A stretch of 64,000 nucleotides of DNA from Cupriavidus basilensis (GTDB lineage: Bacteria > Pseudomonadota > Gammaproteobacteria > Burkholderiales > Burkholderiaceae): NCBI RefSeq assembly GCF_000832305.1, contig NZ_CP010537.1, positions 3,534,001 to 3,598,000 of the forward strand, written 5' to 3'. This document shows positions 25,670 through 37,770 of this stretch, piece after piece. Within the stretch, counting starts at the first letter, position 1. Each line of letters starts with the position of its first letter. Under the pieces are notes generated by a model. The model worked only from the letters and a program-made list of their open reading frames with translations. It was not told the DNA's origin and searched no databases. The translations under genes were made by a program, and so were the position numbers.

Positions 25670-27240
25670 AAACCGTGTCTGCCTTACGGCCGCTGCGGCT
25701 CGGGCTGCGGTGGCTGCGCCTGCTCAGCCACCAGCAGCGCCAGACCCTGGTGATGCTGCTGCTCGCGCTGGCTACCTCGGTGGAGTTCCTCGAGAACATC
25801 ATGTTCGTGTTCGCGTCGAGCCATATCGTTGGCGGCATCGATGCCGATCCGCGCAGCTTCGCCCTGGTCCAGGCCGCGTACGCGGTGGGCAGCATGTTGA
25901 TGATCCTCAAGCAGCAATGGCTGGCGCAGCGCTTTGGCTATCGCTACTACCTCACCGGCGCGCTGTTGATCTTCATGGCGGGCACGCTGGCAGCGGCCAC
26001 CAGCCATTCGCTGCCACAGCTGGTGGGCGCGCGCTTTGTGCAGGGCGTCGGCGGCGGGGCGCTGTTTACCAGCTGCCGCATTCTGGTCAATGTGATGTTT
26101 GCGCCGGCCGACCGCCCGCGTGCTTCGCGCATCTTCATGCTGGGGATCTTTGCCGCCTCCGCGCTGGCGCCCGCCATGGCAGCCGAGCTGATCGAGCGCG
26201 GCGTGTGGCAGGACGTGTTCTACGGCGTGCTGCCCTTCGCCGCGCTGGCAGCGCTGGGGGCGTGGCTGCTGCTGCCGGACGCCGAGCCGCGCGAGGACGA
26301 TCCCGGCCCCGCGCTGGGCCCCCTGCTGCTATTTGGCGCGGCGGTGGTGACCCTGCAGGCCGCCATGACGCAGGCGCGCTTCGATATCTTCTCGCACCCG
26401 CTGCGGCTGGCGCTGATCTGCGTGGCGGGTGTCGGACTGCTGATGGGGTTTCTCTGGCAGCAATGGCATCACAGCACGCCTGTGCTCCATCTGCGCGCGC
26501 TGCGCAATCCGGTCTACCTGACCGGGCTGGCCATGTATTTTGTTTACTACCTGATCAGCAACCTGAGCGGCTACGTGTTCCCGATCTACGCCGAGCAGGC
26601 GCTCGGGCTGCCGCTGGCGACTACCGGCTGGCTCGACACCTTCGCCGCCACGGTCAGCCTGGCCGGGATCTTCGTCTACCTGCGCCTGGCCCCAAAACTG
26701 CCGCACAAGAAACCGCTGATGGCAAGCGGCCTGCTTCTGATGGCCGGAGCCACGTGGTGGTTTTCGTCGATGCCGCCCAACGCCGGCCCGTCGGCGCTGG
26801 CGTGGGGACTGGTGGGCAAGGGCCTGTTTGGCGTGATGGTCATCATCCCCATTGCCGGCCTCACCTTCCGTTCGCTGGCCGGCGACGATTTCGCCCACGG
26901 CTACCGCAGCAAGAACCTGCTGCGCCAGATCGCCGCGTCCTTCGCGTCCGCACTTGGCGCCGTGCTTTTGCAGAACCGTCAGTTCGCGGTACACACGAGC
27001 CTGACCGGCGCCCTCGGCCAGCACACGGCACAGACGCAGCAGTGGATGGCGATGGCCCAGGCAGCCTTGGGCGCGCGTGGGCTGGATCCGGGCCATGCCT
27101 ATCAGGCCGCGCTGGCGCAGCTTGCCGGCCTGGTCGATACGCAGGCCAGGTTGATTGCCTGCGAGGATCTGTATCGGCTGATCGCGGCGCTTGCCCTGAT
27201 GGCTGCTGTCTTTATGCTGGTGCAACGCCGTCTCGATTGA
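25666..27240 (+). CDS. MFS transporter of the DHA2 type (14 predicted helices)
   Basis: A 524-residue major facilitator with about 14 hydrophobic helices, as in the DHA2 drug:proton antiporters. Helices are visible throughout; the loop-2 region QQWLAQRFGYRYYLTG, the helix-5-type GARFVQGVGGGALFTSCRIL and the long periplasmic loop near the C-terminus (HTAQTQQWMAMAQAALGARG) fit EmrB-like pumps. No EmrA adaptor gene lies nearby, so it may work alone or with a distant one. It is translationally coupled to the MarR repressor, which points to inducible efflux. Confidence 0.92.
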   Translation: MKTVSALRPLRLGLRWLRLLSHQQRQTLVMLLLALATSVEFLENIMFVFASSHIVGGIDADPRSFALVQAAYAVGSMLMILKQQWLAQRFGYRYYLTGALLIFMAGTLAAATSHSLPQLVGARFVQGVGGGALFTSCRILVNVMFAPADRPRASRIFMLGIFAASALAPAMAAELIERGVWQDVFYGVLPFAALAALGAWLLLPDAEPREDDPGPALGPLLLFGAAVVTLQAAMTQARFDIFSHPLRLALICVAGVGLLMGFLWQQWHHSTPVLHLRALRNPVYLTGLAMYFVYYLISNLSGYVFPIYAEQALGLPLATTGWLDTFAATVSLAGIFVYLRLAPKLPHKKPLMASGLLLMAGATWWFSSMPPNAGPSALAWGLVGKGLFGVMVIIPIAGLTFRSLAGDDFAHGYRSKNLLRQIAASFASALGAVLLQNRQFAVHTSLTGALGQHTAQTQQWMAMAQAALGARGLDPGHAYQAALAQLAGLVDTQARLIACEDLYRLIAALALMAAVFMLVQRRLD

Positions 27241-27382
27241 GGCGCGCTTGCTGCAAGACTGGGAGTTGGATGCCGGGGCGCGAGCAGATCTGTCTGCCGC
27301 ACAGGCTACGCGGTGTCGGCCCGAGGGGCTGGAGCAGCGCGTTGGATCTATCTGGTAAATCTGGCTGAATCTGGCTGGCATG

Positions 27383-27401
27383 CCGGAGCGGATCGCTCCG
27401 G
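27383..27401 (+). terminator. Hairpin downstream of the MFS gene
   Basis: CCGGAGCG-GAT-CGCTCCGG is a perfect 8-bp stem with a 3-base loop, 143 bases past the MFS stop. No T run follows. The rest of the gap (27241-27475) holds short AATCTGGCTG direct repeats but no gene I can support. Confidence 0.4.
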
Positions 27402-27475
27402 GGCGTCGCGGCGCGGGACGCGCGCGGCTGTCGCTTTCCGGGAAAGCGTCGGGTCGGCTAGTTAATCGGCTCTAG

Positions 27476-27793
27476 TCAGAACAGAGCGAGCTGGCGCATG
27501 CCAAAGCCGATGGTTTCTTCCACGCGCATGCGGGCGTGAGCGAGCGAGCCCTCCGCACCGGAGTAATTGCCTGCGGCCCAGTGATAGACCACCGGCATGT
27601 CGCCGCGATCGGACAGGCGAACTTCGCCCAGTTTCTCGCCGCGCTCATTGCGGTAGAAATGCGAACGGTAGCCACGCTCCCAGTGCGGGGCTTCGGCTTT
27701 CTTGCGTCGGCGCGGGGTGGGCGAGGCTTGCGGCAGGCGCCGCGCTCTCTCGGTACCCGTGGTCGCGGACGCGCGGGTGAAATCCAACTGCAT
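27476..27793 (-). CDS. Small hypothetical protein, Arg/Lys-rich
   Basis: A 105-residue protein whose ATG follows a good AAGGAAG site. The N-terminal half is basic and Pro/Arg-rich (ASPTPRRRKKAEAPH); the second half looks folded, with WERGYRSHFYRNERGEKLGEV, LSDRGDMPVVYHWAAGNYSG and a final helix MRVEETIGFGMRQLALF. No signal peptide or membrane helix. I recognise no family, but the aromatic pattern and ribosome site argue for a real gene. An overlapping frame on the same strand is rejected as a shadow. Confidence 0.75.
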   Translation of the reverse strand: MQLDFTRASATTGTERARRLPQASPTPRRRKKAEAPHWERGYRSHFYRNERGEKLGEVRLSDRGDMPVVYHWAAGNYSGAEGSLAHARMRVEETIGFGMRQLALF

Positions 27794-28004
27794 AGACTTC
27801 CTTGTGTCATCGAGTCTGCAGGACAATTTCGCATTAATGGCCCGGGATGGTCAAGGCCGTTGCCGCGTGTCCTGCTTCGCAGTCGAGATGATACCTGTTA
27901 CCGCGCGTTCTGGCAGCCCTATTGCACCGGAATTCGGCGTCCACTAAGGCTTGGCGGGCCGACACGTATACCTTCGCGCCGACCCGTCCGCCATTTATGC
28001 GGAG

Positions 28005-28069
28005 GTTAACTCGGGGTTAACTTCGCGGTTAACTCGCTGGCTAACTCCGTGGCCGGCTTTGCAGTTAAC
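28005..28069. repeat. GTTAAC array with about 12-base periodicity
   Basis: GTTAAC occurs at 28005, 28016, 28028 and 28064 with a GCTAAC variant at 28040; successive starts are 11, 12, 12 and 24 bases apart, so one position in the series is blank. The last copy contains the degQ stop codon. A palindromic hexamer repeated once per helical turn, or a little more, may bind a protein cooperatively; it may also be a decayed tandem repeat. Confidence 0.6.
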
Positions 28070-29528
28070 CCAGGTCCAGAGGGATAAAGATACGGGCGTC
28101 GTCGCGTTGCACCAGCAGTGCAACCTGCTTGCCGGACTTCGCTACCAGGGCCCGCAACTGCTCCGCGGAGCCGATCGGCGTGCCGTTGATGGACAGGATG
28201 ACGTCACCAGGCTGGATGCCCACCTTGGCCGCCGGGCCTGCGACATCTTCGACCACCAGCCCGCCGTCTATCCCGCTGTCGCGTTTCTCGGTCGGGCTCA
28301 GCGGGCGGACCGCCAGGCCAAGCTTGCCGCCGGCGTCATTGGCGGGGGTCTTGCCGGCAACTGCCGCATCCTTGGCCGTGCCGACCTTCACCGTCAGGGT
28401 CAGCGGCTCTCCCTTGCGGATCACCTTCAGCGAAGTCTGCGTGCCCGGCGCGAGGTCGGCCACATGCTCAGGCAAGTCTCCGGAATGGTCGATCACGTCG
28501 TTGCCGAGCTGCACGATCACGTCGCCCGGCTTGAGGCCAGCCTTGGCGGCCGGGCTGTCCGGCTCCACCGAGTTGACCAGCGCCCCGCTAGGCTTGGGCA
28601 GCCCGAACGATTGCGCCAGGGCCTGGTTGACCTCCTGCACGCCGATGCCCAGACGACCGCGGGTGACCTTGCCGTGCGCCACCAGCTGCGCCTGCACCTT
28701 GGTGGCTACGTCGATGGGAATCGAGAACGACAACCCCTGGTAACCGCCGGTCTGGCTGTAGATCTGCGAATTGATACCGATTACTTCGCCCCGCTGATTG
28801 AACAGGGGGCCGCCAGAGTTGCCGGGATTAACGGCCACATCGGTCTGGATGAATGGCACATAGGTGTCATCGGGCAAGGAGCGCGATTTCGCACTGACGA
28901 TGCCGCCGGTGACCGTATTCTCGAAACCGTAAGGCGAGCCGATGGCCAGCACCGGCTCACCCACGCGTACGCGTGAGGGGTCGCCCAGGCGCACGGTCGG
29001 CAGATCCCTGGCGTCGATCTTGATCACCGCAACGTCCGTTTGCGCATCCGCGCCCAGCACCTTGGCCTTGAATTCGCGGCGGTCGGTCAGTTTGACCGTC
29101 ACCTCCTGCGCGCCATCCACCACGTGCGCATTGGTCAGGATCAGGCCATCGGGGCTGACGATAAAGCCCGAGCCGAGGCCACGCACAAGTTGCTGCTGGC
29201 CATTCTGCGGCCCTTGGAACTGCGGGCCGAAGCGCTTGAAAAACTGGAAAAGGGGATCGTCCGGGTCCATGCCCTGCTGCACCTGTGCCGAAGTACGCTG
29301 GGCGCGCGCGGTAACACTGATATTGACCACTGCCGGACCGTACTGGTCGACAATGCTCGAGAAGTCGGTGGGCGCGGCAACGGCCAGGGGCTGGGCCGAG
29401 GCCGTTGCAGGCGCCTGAGCGGCATATCCAGGCGTGATGACTTCCTTCTGCAGATAGGTATACCCCCCGGCAAGAGCGGCCAGGGCAGCAATACCAATGG
29501 CTGAGCGTGCAAGCGTCTGGCGAATCAT
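28065..29528 (-). CDS. DegQ/HtrA-type periplasmic serine endoprotease
   Basis: A 487-residue envelope quality-control protease. An N-terminal signal or anchor helix (SAIGIAALAALAGGYTY) precedes a trypsin-like domain with the triad His135 (TNAHVV), Asp165 (TDVAVIKID) and Ser238 (NPGNSGGPLF), then two PDZ domains (about 290-375 and 400-485, each with a carboxylate-binding GLGV-like strand such as RLGIGVQEV and KLGLAVRPL). The order and length fit DegP/DegQ/MucD. AAAGGAAA lies before the ATG. An inverted repeat CCTTAA-N7-TTAAGG (29602-29620) lies about 75 bases upstream and may be regulatory. The choice between degP and degQ cannot be made from sequence. Confidence 0.94.
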   Translation of the reverse strand: MIRQTLARSAIGIAALAALAGGYTYLQKEVITPGYAAQAPATASAQPLAVAAPTDFSSIVDQYGPAVVNISVTARAQRTSAQVQQGMDPDDPLFQFFKRFGPQFQGPQNGQQQLVRGLGSGFIVSPDGLILTNAHVVDGAQEVTVKLTDRREFKAKVLGADAQTDVAVIKIDARDLPTVRLGDPSRVRVGEPVLAIGSPYGFENTVTGGIVSAKSRSLPDDTYVPFIQTDVAVNPGNSGGPLFNQRGEVIGINSQIYSQTGGYQGLSFSIPIDVATKVQAQLVAHGKVTRGRLGIGVQEVNQALAQSFGLPKPSGALVNSVEPDSPAAKAGLKPGDVIVQLGNDVIDHSGDLPEHVADLAPGTQTSLKVIRKGEPLTLTVKVGTAKDAAVAGKTPANDAGGKLGLAVRPLSPTEKRDSGIDGGLVVEDVAGPAAKVGIQPGDVILSINGTPIGSAEQLRALVAKSGKQVALLVQRDDARIFIPLDLG

Positions 29529-29693
29529 GGCGTTTTTCCTTTCTTGGCTACCTCAGGCGTCCGGACTATCTGGACGCGACAGGACCATCCTAAAGGCCGA
29601 TCCTTAAACCAGACTTAAGGAAGCGTAGAAGGCACTGTCGGAATCAAGAAGGGTGCCACCGATGCGGAGGCATTCAAGGTGCGAGGGTAATGT

Positions 29694-29996
29694 TCAAGCA
29701 AGATCGGCGGCTGACGCATCCTGCATCTCTGTCGCCAATTGCACGCAAAAACTCCGCTTCTGCGCGGAAGTCAGCCGCTTCGCCGCCGCTTCGGCCTTTG
29801 AGGCTTCCGAGCGATTGTCGAAGCGCTGCCAGCCCAGGATCCTGATGGGCTTGCGCGATCGCGTATATTTAGCGCCCGTTCCTGCCAGATGCTGGGCGAA
29901 GCGCCGCTCCACATCCGTGGTGATACCGGTGTAGATCGTGTTGCCCTCGCATTCGAGCAGGTAAAGAAACCACGGTGCTTCGCCGTCGGCTGGCAT
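29694..29996 (-). CDS. GIY-YIG nuclease family protein
   Basis: A 100-residue single-domain GIY-YIG protein of the YhbQ/Slx1-like group. The catalytic pattern is seen as FLYLLECEGNTIYTGIT (the GIY and YIG strands, here LYL and YTG), the Arg in DVERRFAQH, and the Glu-containing helix ASKAEAAAKRLTSAQK. Family members cleave branched or damaged DNA or have unknown targets. It lies between degQ and the rRNA operon terminator, transcribed in the same direction as both. Confidence 0.9.
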   Translation of the reverse strand: MPADGEAPWFLYLLECEGNTIYTGITTDVERRFAQHLAGTGAKYTRSRKPIRILGWQRFDNRSEASKAEAAAKRLTSAQKRSFCVQLATEMQDASAADLA

Positions 29997-30095
29997 TCGA
30001 AATGAACTAAAAAAAAGGGGCGGGGCGAGATGGCCGGAACAGCAATTATGCTTGCTGCCATGACTTTCGATCGCTATTTCGATCGCACAAAAGCA

Positions 30096-30127
30096 AAACC
30101 CCCCAGTACTTTCGTACTGGGGGGTTT
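30096..30127 (-). terminator. Terminator of the rRNA operon
   Basis: AAACCCCCCAGTAC and GTACTGGGGGGTTT form a perfect 14-bp stem with a 4-base loop just past the 5S gene; on the minus strand it is followed by TTTTGCTTTT. It is a strong intrinsic terminator where the operon should end. Confidence 0.93.
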
Positions 30128-30136
30128 CAAGGGAGA

Positions 30137-30250
30137 GCCTGGCGATTACCTACTTTCACACGGGTATCCGCACTATCATCGGCGTGGAGTCGTTTCACGG
30201 TCCTGTTCGGGATGGGAAGGGGTGGTTCCAACTCGCTATGGTCACCAGGC
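30137..30250 (-). rRNA. rrf: 5S ribosomal RNA
   Basis: The minus strand gives GCCTGGTGACCATAGCGAGT at the 5' end and closes with AATCGCCAGGC, so the terminal helix pairs. Internal conserved parts (CCCATCCCGAACAGGACCG, GCCGATGATAGTG) are typical of 5S. Ends are estimated from the terminal stem to within a few bases. Confidence 0.95.
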
Positions 30251-30378
30251 ATAAACGGTGGCCGCGCTGAGGGTTGCTCAACGCAGCGAATAGGGATGTA
30301 GTAAGGGGTTGTGCGTATCGGCCAAGCTGCTGCGCAGCGGCACGCGACACTCACACCAGGTAGAAACACACTGGTTAT

Positions 30379-33257
<2,879 letters not shown>

Positions 33258-33559
33258 CTATAACGAGTGTGTCTCAAACTTGCGTTCAAGCCGTGCTCGC
33301 TACAGGATGAGTTCTCGCATTTGTGCCGTATTCCAAGTCATCTTTCGATCACTTAAATACATTTCGGTTGATACAATCACAACCCGGTATCGTGTTTTAC
33401 TACAGCGTCTCATCAACGCTCACGACACCTTTACTACATCCCATATTGTTAAAGAACAGCCGTGCGAAACTTCGTCTCGCAACGTCTTGGCCAAGGCCAA
33501 AGGCAAACGCTCAATCCTAAGCGCTTGCCTTTGACGACCAATCCAAGGTACCAGGTAAT
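33258..33559 (-). other. tRNA-Ala to 23S spacer with boxA
   Basis: This 302-base spacer contains the antitermination element TGTTCTTTAACA on the minus strand (33447-33458), close to the canonical boxA TGCTCTTTAACA. It also should contain the RNase III processing stem that brackets 23S. No protein gene is supported here. Confidence 0.75.
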
Positions 33560-33635
33560 TGGTGGAGGATGACGGGATCGAACCGACGACCCCCTGCTTG
33601 CAAAGCAGGTGCTCTCCCAGCTGAGCTAATCCCCC
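33560..33635 (-). tRNA. tRNA-Ala (anticodon TGC)
   Basis: A 76-base tRNA beginning GGGGGATTAGCTCAGCTGGG with the anticodon loop CTTTGCAA (TGC), the T-loop GGTTCGATCC and an encoded CCA end. It lies in its usual place between tRNA-Ile and 23S. Confidence 0.97.
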
Positions 33636-33683
33636 AAATACTACTGACGCCGGAAGCTCAACATCGAACCACCGTCTATAACT

Positions 33684-33760
33684 TGGTGGGTCTGGTAGGA
33701 CTTGAACCTACGACCCCCGCCTTATCAAGACGGTGCTCTAACCACCTGAGCTACAGACCC
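33684..33760 (-). tRNA. tRNA-Ile (anticodon GAT)
   Basis: A 77-base tRNA beginning GGGTCTGTAGCTCAGGTGGT, with anticodon loop CTTGATAA (GAT), T-loop GGTTCAAGTCC and an encoded CCA end. It follows 16S as in most proteobacterial rRNA operons. Confidence 0.97.
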
Positions 33761-33821
33761 TTGGCTGTAACAGCAAACAAACCGATAAGTGTGAACGCTC
33801 GACTTAAGATGCACGCTCTTG

Positions 33822-35353
<1,532 letters not shown>

Positions 35354-35538
35354 AATACCTGTGTGGTTCCGAAGAACCTCGCTCTTTCGAGCGGTCGCTC
35401 ACTCTCAGAAAACTGACTGGTTACATCCGAAGACATAACCAACATGTTTTACTGTGCGAGCACTTTATAACTTGTAAGCTAAAAGACCGAAGTCTTCCGC
35501 ATCCGCTATCAAGCGCCCACACTTATCGGTTGTTTGTT

Positions 35539-35550
35539 TGTTAAAGAACT
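35539..35550 (-). promoter_or_regulatory. boxA antitermination element in the rRNA leader
   Basis: The minus strand reads AGTTCTTTAACA, one or two bases from the canonical boxA, about 190 bases before 16S and 57 bases after the promoter -10 box. A second copy lies before 23S. Its role in Nus-factor antitermination is known from related operons. Confidence 0.75.
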
Positions 35551-35606
35551 GGCCGCGGTTCGCTTTGCTTACCGCGTCGCTGCGTTTGCTGCAGCAGAGA
35601 AACGAG

Positions 35607-35655
35607 ATTATGAAGCGCGATCATCGTTTCGTCAACAGGTTTTTTTACTTCAGTT
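35607..35655 (-). promoter_or_regulatory. rRNA operon P1 promoter with UP-like element
   Basis: On the minus strand TTGACG (35635-35630) and CATAAT (35612-35607) are separated by exactly 17 bases. An A-rich stretch, GAAGTAAAAAAACC, sits directly upstream of the -35 box as in UP elements. The gap from 16S to the divergent exonuclease gene (35354-35885) holds only this promoter and the leader. Confidence 0.8.
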
Positions 35656-35885
35656 CGCTGCGCTGTTTGCGCCGCCAACCATCCCGCCAACCCCGCAACC
35701 CTTGTCCCGTCTGCTTTGCAGCGGCGTTTCGTGTTGCGAGGGGGCGAATCATAGGGGACCCCCTCGGCCTTGGCAAGCGTTTTCTTGAATTTCTTCGGAA
35801 CGGTCTGTGACACGGTGATGAAGCGGGCTTCCGTGCCTTGGCGCAGGGTCGGGCAGCGGCTACTCCTATCTATTAGAATCAACGG

Positions 35886-37484
35886 ATGCCTGACCTTCCT
35901 ATCTACCAGCCATCGCACCAGCCGGCGGATGCGCCCCGGCATCTGGATGCACAGGCGCTGGCAGCTGCACTTTCACGTCCGATTGTCTTTGTCGACCTGG
36001 AAACGACGGGTGCCGACGGCACCCGCGACCGTATTACCGAGATTGGCGTCGTGGAAGTGGGACCGGATGGTATTGTCGAATGGGACACCCTGATAGACCC
36101 GGGCATTGGCATCCCGCCCTTTATCCAGCAGCTGACCGGCATCACCGACGACATGGTGCGCGGTCGGCCAAGCTTTGAGTCATTGGCGGAAACGCTCGCG
36201 GAGCGGCTGCAAGGCAAGCTCTTCGTGGCGCACAACGCACGTTTCGACTATGGCTTCCTCAAGAATGAGTTTCGCCGCGTCGGTGTCACCTTTCGCGCCG
36301 ATGTCCTGTGCACGTTACGGCTATCGCGCTCGCTGTTTCCCTCGGCGGCGCGCCACGGGCTGGATGCGCTGATCGCCCGGTTCGAGTTGCAGCCCAAAGG
36401 CCGGCACCGGGCTCTCGCCGATGCCGAGCTGTTGTGGCAATTCTGGCAGAAGGTCCACGAGCTCTACACGATGGACCTGGTCGAATCCGCAGTGCAGTCG
36501 CTGATCAAGCGGGCGAGCCTGCCCGCCGGGCTCGAAGAAACCGCGCTGGACGACGTTCCCGACACCCCGGGCGTCTATCTCTTTTATGGCGACCAGGACA
36601 TGCCTCTCTACATAGGGAAGAGCATCCACCTGCGCCAACGCATTGGCGCGCATTTCTCCGGTGATCATCGTGCTGCCCTGGAAATGCGGCTGGCGCGCGC
36701 GGTGCGCCGCGTCGAATGGCGCGAGACCGGCGGTGAGGCCGGCGCGTTGCTGCTGGAGGCGCACCTGATCAAGACGATGCAGCCGCTGCACAACCAGATG
36801 CTGCGCCGGAATGCCGGGCTCTACGCGTGGGAGCTGGCCCCCGGCCTGAGCGCGCCGATATTGCGCTCGGATCGCAACACCGATTTCAGCCGGCACCCTA
36901 ACCTATATGGCGCCTTTCCCAGCCGGGCCAGCGCCCAGGCCCGGCTGGCCGAACTGGCCCAAACCCATCAACTCTGCCAGGTCGCCCTCGCCCTGGAGAA
37001 AACCGCGCGGCAAGGCCTGCCCTGCTTCGCGCATCAACTGCACCGCTGCCTGGGCGCGTGCACCGGCGAAGAGTCCCTCGCAACGCACCGCGAGCGGGCG
37101 GTCACTGCACTGGCCAGCCTGGCGATTCGGCCCTGGCCGTTCGCGGGTGCAGTGGCATGGCGCGAGCAGCACGGCGCCAAGGCGTGGTGGCATGTCCTGG
37201 AAGACTGGTGTTACCTGGGCTCGGTGGCCACGCTGGAGGAGGCACCGGGCTTGTTGTCCTCGCCTGCGCGCTTTGACCTGGACACCTATCAAATCCTGGC
37301 GCCACGGCTGCCGGCCTTGCTCGCCGCTGCCGTTCCACTGGAAGCGGTGCGGCGATTCGAGCTGCAACCACTGGCCGCGCCCCGGGCGGAAACACAGCCG
37401 CAGACTACATCGCCCCGGGCGGCGCCCCACCGGCGCAAGCTGCCAAGCCCAGACCAACAGACCTTGCCTTTCTTCGAGCGCTAG
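35886..37484 (+). CDS. DnaQ-like 3'-5' exonuclease fused to a GIY-YIG (Cho/UvrC-like) domain
   Basis: A 532-residue two-domain nuclease. Residues 32-190 are a DEDDh exonuclease with Asp37/Glu39 (FVDLETTG), Asp122 (HNARFDYGF) and His175/Asp180 (HRALADAE). Residues 225-310 form a GIY-YIG domain like the UvrC N-terminus (GVYLFYGDQDMPLYIGKS, then GEAGALLLEAHLIK). The rest is a Cho-like tail. The fusion is known in proteobacteria and is annotated as an excinuclease Cho homologue, with a presumed role in DNA repair. The gene diverges from the rRNA operon. Confidence 0.93.
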   Translation: MPDLPIYQPSHQPADAPRHLDAQALAAALSRPIVFVDLETTGADGTRDRITEIGVVEVGPDGIVEWDTLIDPGIGIPPFIQQLTGITDDMVRGRPSFESLAETLAERLQGKLFVAHNARFDYGFLKNEFRRVGVTFRADVLCTLRLSRSLFPSAARHGLDALIARFELQPKGRHRALADAELLWQFWQKVHELYTMDLVESAVQSLIKRASLPAGLEETALDDVPDTPGVYLFYGDQDMPLYIGKSIHLRQRIGAHFSGDHRAALEMRLARAVRRVEWRETGGEAGALLLEAHLIKTMQPLHNQMLRRNAGLYAWELAPGLSAPILRSDRNTDFSRHPNLYGAFPSRASAQARLAELAQTHQLCQVALALEKTARQGLPCFAHQLHRCLGACTGEESLATHRERAVTALASLAIRPWPFAGAVAWREQHGAKAWWHVLEDWCYLGSVATLEEAPGLLSSPARFDLDTYQILAPRLPALLAAAVPLEAVRRFELQPLAAPRAETQPQTTSPRAAPHRRKLPSPDQQTLPFFER

Positions 37485-37604
37485 GCGGGGCGACGGCTGA
37501 CCAGTCAGCCCATAGGTCACAAACGGTATACCAAAAACCCCATGAATCACGCACCGCCAAGGTGCGCGACGTCTCGCCACGCCTTCCCGCGAACCCCTCA
37601 TTTG

Positions 37605-37639
37605 CGCCAAATTCTGCTGCATTGCACCAGAATTTGGCG
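37605..37639. promoter_or_regulatory. Perfect 12-base inverted repeat upstream of the amidase
   Basis: CGCCAAATTCTG and CAGAATTTGGCG are exact inverted copies separated by 11 bases, 132 bases before the amidase start. Arms are centred about two helical turns apart, as for a dimeric regulator. No regulator gene is adjacent. An AT-rich stretch suited to a promoter follows (37675-37700). Confidence 0.6.
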
Positions 37640-37770
37640 AATTGCGGGCGTCCAAACATTTGCCTTGCTCTCGGCAATTTAATGAATATAGTATACCGAC
37701 TTTGGAGGCAGCCCCGATTGCCGCCAACCCGGACGCCATAGCAGCGGCCCCCACAATACGGAGCGAATGC

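Noticed and set aside
27472..27834. 120-codon minus-strand frame overlapping the small Arg-rich gene
   Set aside because: Same strand, different frame, and very Pro/Arg/Cys-rich; the other frame has an AAGGAAG site and a folded-looking C-terminus.
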